From Podochytrium sp. JEL0797 (lineage: Eukaryota; Chytridiomycota; Chytridiomycetes; Chytridiales; Chytriomycetaceae), in the NCBI GenBank assembly GCA_027596195.1, contig JADGJG010000841.1, positions 1 to 11,908 of the forward strand: a stretch of 11,908 nt of DNA. Reading direction: 5' to 3'. The translations under genes were made by a program, and so were the position numbers. This document shows, piece after piece, positions 7,827 to 11,908 of the stretch. Under the pieces are notes generated by a model. That model saw only the letters and a program-made list of their open reading frames with translations. It did not search any database and was not told the DNA's origin. Numbering within the stretch: position 1 is the stretch's first letter; each line of letters begins with the position of its first letter.

Positions 7827-9009
7827 ATGTCTTCCAATTTCGCGTCATCGTTGAACATCACACAGCAGATTGATTTGTACTTTTACACGACCCCGAACGC
7901 CACCAACACGACCGTCGCGGATGCTTTGGCCTTGGAAGACCAGTGCCGCAATCTCCTCGGAGCCGCGCGAATAAATTTGACGGCGCTCGCGGCGAGTAGT
8001 AGGCCACTCGCGGTGGATAAGGGCGGGATGCTTGTGGCTACTTTGGTCGGGGTGTTGGTGGGCGCGTCGATTGCAGTGTCGCTGTTGCGGTGGTTGGGTG
8101 AGTTGTTTTTTCCCTCCCGCGTTTCCATCAGGTCAAAATTCGAAATCATCGCGTTTCGATTCAGTTACTGCCCCCCCCCCCGTTTTGTATCCCCCCTCAC
8201 GACCCTTCTATTTTAATGAATTAAATATCATACTGAAATCCAAAAACCCAGTTCTCCTCCGAAAACGCCACCTGACCCCCGACGAACCCCCATCCCTCTG
8301 GCCCGGCATTGCAACGCACCCAGATCCAACGCCGTCCTACTTCGCTCACCACAACCAACATCCAACCTTTTTCCCCGCCCCCCCGAACTTCCCACCCACA
8401 TCGGATGACCGAATACCTCACGCGGTGAAAACAACCGAGTTTTGCGGAAAGGACACGCATCCCTCCCCACAGAACCACAACCACCACCACCACCACCCCT
8501 CCGCACCGCCACGACCACCAACCCCGCGGGGCGGGTTTCTCATCACATCGGCCGAGTTTGAAGACTGCGCGTTGGAATCGCTCGTGTGGACGCGGAAACT
8601 GGGTGATGCAGGAGATGATTCAAATCGGGGTGATGGAGAAAATGCTGACGTGGACCCGCCGCTTCCCGGGTGGTGCGGTGATCGATTCGGTGGAGGTCGA
8701 GACCGTGGTGCACGAGGATACAATCAGCACCAGGGTGAGAGGGAGTGGACGCACCACCCTCCGCGCGGTGGTGGAGGGAGCGAATCGCATATTGCGAATT
8801 ACAATGCGCTTCTGTACGCGTCGTCGTGTCGCGGGAGTAATAGTGGGAATAGCAAGTCTGAAACGATGGAGTTGGATGGCGGGAGTGGGTTCCATCGGTT
8901 CGCGGAGACGCCTGTGGTGGCCAAGTTGCCGGCCAAGTCGATCGAGAGGGAGGAGAGACGGATACAGAAGCGGAGGGAGTATGATGGGTTTATCATTAGC
9001 TCGACGTGA
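7827..9009 (+). CDS. Unknown single-pass membrane protein with long Pro/His-rich tail (frame problem)
   Basis: Exon 1 (7827-8097) encodes 90 residues: a polar N-terminus with four N-glycosylation sequons (Asn10, 24, 27, 50) and one Cys, then a transmembrane helix at about 67-87 (MLVATLVGVLVGASIAVSLL) ending in RW. No cleavable signal is visible, so the N-terminus is probably outside. The favoured intron is 8098-8251 (154 nt, containing C11), and exon 2 runs 8252-9009, giving 342 residues if read straight. The tail is Pro-rich with an HNHHHHH stretch and ends SIEREERRIQKRREYDG. From about 8603 to about 8780 the neighbouring frame (starting VMQEMIQIGVMEK) has far better codon bias, then the first frame resumes, so this exon holds two compensating shifts or an unrecognised intron. 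No family recognised. Spans a convergent arrangement with the acidic-protein gene, 210 bp between stops. Confidence 0.6.
8171..8181 (+). repeat. C11 tract in intron of the membrane protein gene
   Basis: A run of 11 C within the favoured 154-nt intron. If the nearer in-frame acceptor at 8163-8164 were used instead, this run would code for Ala-Pro-Pro-Pro. Confidence 0.6.
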
Positions 9010-9014
9010 AACGG

Positions 9015-9020
9015 AATAAA
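9015..9020 (+). terminator. Poly(A) signal AATAAA of the membrane protein gene
   Basis: AATAAA begins 6 nt after the TGA at 9009, the same very short spacing as in EFG1. Further AATAAA hexamers follow at 9121-9126 and 9150-9155 in the space shared with the convergent gene. Confidence 0.5.
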
Positions 9021-9219
9021 TCAATTGTTTGAGCGACTGCAATGGATTCAGGATTGGAAAACCCCCTTATTCTCTTGGCGTCATGTGCTGCTTGGAGATT
9101 TGGTGACAGCCACTGGCGATAATAAAAGGCCTTTGATGATGCGAATGAGAATAAATAATCACACGGAGAGTTTCCTCCTTCATTGATATCGAACACTCCT
9201 TGGTCAAACCCCTTCAATT

Positions 9220-10135
9220 TTAAAATCCACCCAGAAACTCTTCCGATTCAGTGACCCCGAGCAATCCCAACGGATTATCAGCCAAATTCCGTGGAGACTC
9301 GTCGTCCTCCTCCCCCACCCCTTCATCCCCTTCGTCGTGTTTCGAGCCGGGCAGCATAGTCGCGGCAAAAGAAGAAGACGATGATGCAAATGGAGTGCTG
9401 AAGAGGTCGCTCGAGGCAGCGGCGGCGGAAGCGGCGGCACTCGTTGACGAGGAGGAAATGGTTGAGTGGAAGAGGAGAGTTGAAGCAGCGGGTTGAGGGG
9501 GTTGTTGTTGCCAGTATCTGTGATGGATGAGCGTTAATAATATGCGCGAGAGATAGACGGAAGTGGCGTGTTTACCCAAAAGCGTCGTCCTCCAAATCCA
9601 ACGGGTCTTGCTGTAGCAGTTGTTGTTGTTGGTGAATTGACGGAACTTCTTTGTTTGGAATTGTCTCGACTGATGTGGTAGTGTTCAGTTGGGGCATGGC
9701 ACGCACGGGGGCGGGTTGTTTGAAAATGTTTTTTGTTGCTGTGGGGGTTGCGTGGTGCAGGGGCATTTCGTCGTTGGGCGAGTTGTCCAGGGCGTCTGTG
9801 TTGTCCACTGGCACTTCCGTGTCAGGGAAGACGAGGAGGGGCGGGTGTGCGCTGTCTTGGGCGAGGTGGTCGATGTCGTCATCCACATCATCATCGTCAT
9901 CCTCGGCACTCGGCGGCAGCGGGGCGTAGCGCGCATTGGCGAGGTGGGCTGGGCCGCGGAACAGGTGCTGCCACCAGCGCAGGGACGAGGCGTCGCTGTG
10001 CGGTGCTGCCAGGGGCACATCGGGGCCGTCGTCGCTGGACGCCTCGTCGTCGTCGGACGCGTAGTCGTAGTCAAACGAAGGGATCGCCACGTCCGGTCGT
10101 CGGCCAAGGAGGCCGCAGCAAGTGAAGCAAGACAT
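9220..10135 (-). CDS. Acidic, disordered protein with N-terminal Cys cluster
   Basis: Two minus-strand exons (10135-9576 and 9517-9220) joined by a 58-nt GTAAAC..ACAG intron give 285 residues. The phase is fixed by DDAFG joined to YWQQQPPQPAAS; the other frames after the acceptor end less plausibly. The N-terminus MSCFTCCG is a likely S-acylation cluster that would tether the chain to membranes. The rest is low in hydrophobic segments and rich in Asp, Ser, Pro and Gln, with acidic runs SDDDEASSDDG and EDDDDDVDDDID. DPLDLEDDAF resembles a clathrin-box-like peptide, and DPL, DLF and NPLG occur as possible adaptor-binding short motifs. A role in vesicle traffic is only a hypothesis; no family was recognised. 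GC-rich third positions support coding. The start is the first in-frame ATG, 35 bp from the Cdk9 ATG on the other strand. Confidence 0.75.
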
Positions 10136-10170
10136 GTTTGTTTTATTTTTTATTTCAAAAAAACAAACAA
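10136..10170. promoter_or_regulatory. 35-bp near-palindromic bidirectional start-codon spacer
   Basis: The 35 bp between the acidic-protein ATG (minus, 10135) and the Cdk9 ATG (plus, 10171) are T-rich on the left and A-rich on the right with TTTGTTTT and AAAACAAA as inverted arms. Each gene therefore has an A-rich leader with AAC/AAAC units before its ATG. No room exists for separate core promoters. Confidence 0.6.
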
Positions 10171-11746
10171 ATGCAACACGAAGACGGTGAAGTCTCGGAC
10201 GACGACGGCGAGATTCGGATGCCTCAAGTAGACCACTCGCATCCACGCAAACCAGCAAAACACCACAGACACGAGGATCACAACGATTCGCACTCGTCCG
10301 ACATGGACATGGACAGTGAGTCGTGTTTTGTGCACGCTCGTTCTATCACACAACTCACACACACTCTCTCTCAACAGCATCCATGGACGAATCTGACAAC
10401 AACAACAGGGACCCCGCGCCTCACCAACAGCGATCTTCCATCTCAGCAACCGCAACAGACAACAATCCGCCCCAGACCCCGCCAGACCCTCCCCTCCCTT
10501 CGCCGCCCCACGCTCCCTCACACCACGCAAACTACTCCCAACCCGACGACACACCCGAAGACGGCGAAGAACCATCCGACCCACAAAACCAACAACCACC
10601 CTCTTCCTCATCCAAGAAGTACAAGCCCTTCCCGGCCCACCTCCACCACCACCACAGCAGGCCCTCCTCGTCCTCCTCCTCTTCCTCCTCCTACCATCCA
10701 AACAACAACACCGCGTCCCCATCGCTCCCATACGACCCGCAACATGACGCTTCCTCCTCGCGTCCACCAACCTCAACTCCCATGTCCCCCGCCTTCATGC
10801 CCAGATCAGGCGCCTCTGCGGCAACTACACCGAGGCCCGGAGATGCCGCAGTCGCTCCGGTGATGCAACAGCAGAGGGTTTATAAGGGATGTTCGAGTAT
10901 CGATGAGTATGTCTCGGGGAAGAAGGTTGGCGAGGGCACTTTTGGGTGAGTTTCCCTTTCTCTTATTTGTGTGTGTGCATGCGTAGTCGACCCAGACCGA
11001 AGGCGCATCGAATTGCTTGGAGTCAGCGAAAAACGGAACGAATTACGCGTATTTCAAAAACTGCGCACACTCGGCGACGAGCCGATTTGCGCGGCGCTTG
11101 GAATATGAAATGCACCTGGGCCGTATATTCCCATTTCCTTCAGTTATTCCGTCCGTTCCCTTGGGATTCTCATTAACCCCCCCCCCCGCATGCGCGTTTC
11201 TCTCTCCTCAAAATTTTTACAGTGAAGTCATGATCATGACGCACAGCAAAACGGGCAAAGTCTACGCGCTCAAAAAGATTCTCATGCACAATGAAAAGGA
11301 AGGGGTGAGCTGGAATTTCTTTTTCCTGTATCCTTACTTTTTATGCCACCTTCTGACTTTCCGCCGCGCCACACCCTCCCTCTCCCTCTCCCCTCCCCCC
11401 CTAGATTCCCATCACGGCGCTGCGCGAAATCAAAATCCTCAAATCACTGTGTCACGAGAATGTCGTTGAGTTGACCGAGATTGCCGTCAAAAAGGGTGCG
11501 ATTTTTGTTGCCTTTTCGCGCCCAAGAACCTCATTCCTCTTTTCCGCGTTCTCCCGTCTCACCATTCAATTTCATCTGATTCCAGGCAACAAGCAATCGC
11601 GCACCCGCGGCGAAGTCCACATGGTGTTTCCGTTCATGGACCACGACCTCAACGGACTGCTTGAAAACCCATCGATCCGGTTCATGCCGCACCAAATCAA
11701 GAGCTATTTCCAGCAGTTGTTGAAAGGCACGGATTATTTGCACAAG
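10171..11746 (+). CDS. cdk9: Cdk9/Bur1 (P-TEFb) kinase, N-terminal part, cut by window end
   Basis: Exons 10171-10315, 10378-10945, 11223-11304, 11405-11495 and 11586-11746 encode the first 349 residues; introns are 62, 277, 100 and 90 nt, and a fifth begins at 11747 (GTAAAG) and runs past the window. Residues 1 to about 215 are a disordered Asp/His/Pro/Ser-rich extension (HLHHHHS, an S9 run). The kinase N-lobe follows: Gly-loop GEGTFGEV (233-240), Lys255 in YALKK, the cyclin-binding PITALRE helix (267-273, with Glu273), gatekeeper region MVFPFMDHDL (308-317) and NGLLENPS. ILMHNEKEG, PITALREIKILKS and DHDLNGLLENPS place it with Cdk9/Bur1 rather than Cdk12 or Cdk1. With cyclin T this kinase phosphorylates the RNA polymerase II CTD and Spt5 to promote elongation. 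The HRD, DFG and T-loop segments lie outside the window, so activity cannot be judged. The donor of intron 4, GTGCGA, is weak. Confidence 0.92.
10946..11222 (+). other. Long second intron of cdk9
   Basis: GTGAGT at 10946 and TTTTTACAG ending at 11222 flank the Gly-loop junction (TFG|EV), so the boundaries are secure. At 277 nt it is the longest complete intron here, several times the usual size. It holds a C11 run at 11177-11187. I found no convincing ORF or box C/D snoRNA in it. Confidence 0.8.
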
Positions 11747-11803
11747 GTAAAGAATTTCCCTTTCCCCATCCCTTCCTTCACCCGCCGTTCTTAATCGCGA
11801 AAA

Positions 11804-11820
11804 CCCCCCCCCCCCCCCCC
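11804..11820 (+). repeat. C17 tract in cdk9 intron 5
   Basis: Seventeen C in a row, followed by an A-rich stretch to the window end. It lies in the intron that starts at 11747; no usable acceptor with kinase coding after it is visible before 11908. Confidence 0.75.
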
Positions 11821-11908
11821 AAACAACCAAAAATAAAAACAAAAAGCAACCAGACAAAAAAAACACCCAAAAAAAGAATAACAACCAAGGAAACCACAAA
11901 AACGCCGA

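Noticed and set aside
8485..8520. CAC/CCA-rich stretch as a microsatellite
   Set aside because: It is short and in frame, encoding HNHHHHH and Pro residues; third positions agree with coding, so it is treated as part of the exon.
9204..9440. Pro/Leu-rich alternative frame after the 9575-9518 intron
   Set aside because: Exon phase (two bases carried over) selects the frame starting YWQQQPPQ and ending FLGGF; the alternative would need a different donor.
10946..11222. Intron-encoded box C/D snoRNA in cdk9
   Set aside because: No RTGATGA box C paired with CTGA box D near the ends was found; only a weak ATGAAAT is present.
1..11908. Mobile elements, tRNA, rRNA, CRISPR or viral remnants
   Set aside because: No terminal repeats, transposase or polymerase motifs, cloverleaf-like sequences or spaced direct repeats were seen; the only large repeat is the tandem gene pair.

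Overview
The window looks like a compact, intron-rich genome of an early-diverging fungus, possibly a zoosporic (chytrid-like) one. The evidence is about 20 short introns (mostly 52-107 nt) with GTGAGT/GTAAGT donors, GC-biased third codon positions, an EFG1-type nucleolar protein (a mainly fungal family) and a Cdk9/Bur1 kinase whose N-lobe reads most like the fission yeast enzyme. I saw no bacterial operon features, viral genes, transposons, tRNA, rRNA or CRISPR. The species-level assignment is inference.

Layout. (1) 397-2070 (+): metal-dependent endonuclease/exonuclease/phosphatase (EEP) fold hydrolase with a duplicated beta-rich N-terminal domain and a C-terminal membrane anchor; one of its two introns is GC-AG. 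(2) 2228-3482 (-): EFG1-like rRNA-processing protein, convergent with gene 1. (3, 4) 3617-5003 and 5042-6459 (-): tandem duplicate of a secreted, probably GPI-anchored, propeller-like protein; 38 bp separate the stop of the upstream copy from the start codon of the downstream copy. (5) 6573-7794 (-): TMEM198/DUF4203-type multi-span membrane protein, interrupted near its 3' end by a 140-bp nearly pure G/C homopolymer tract. (6) 7827-9009 (+): unknown single-pass membrane protein, divergent from gene 5 with 32 bp between start codons; its long exon shows a coding-frame switch. (7) 9220-10135 (-): acidic, disordered protein with an N-terminal Cys cluster. (8) 10171-end (+): Cdk9/Bur1 kinase, cut off inside an intron after the start of the catalytic domain; 35 bp separate its start codon from that of gene 7.

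The genes do not form one pathway. EFG1 (ribosome biogenesis) and Cdk9 (RNA polymerase II elongation) are housekeeping genes. Genes 1 and 3-6 encode membrane or surface proteins. The striking property is packing: two divergent start-codon pairs 32 and 35 bp apart, a 38-bp tandem gap, and intergenic spaces of about 110-210 bp elsewhere. Several introns carry long sense-strand poly-C tracts.

I found no clearly undescribed multi-gene system. The best leads are the mosaic tandem surface proteins, the near-palindromic minimal divergent promoters, the G-tract and frame-switch problems in genes 5 and 6, and the architecture of gene 1. All exon structures were deduced by eye from splice consensus, reading phase and family motifs.
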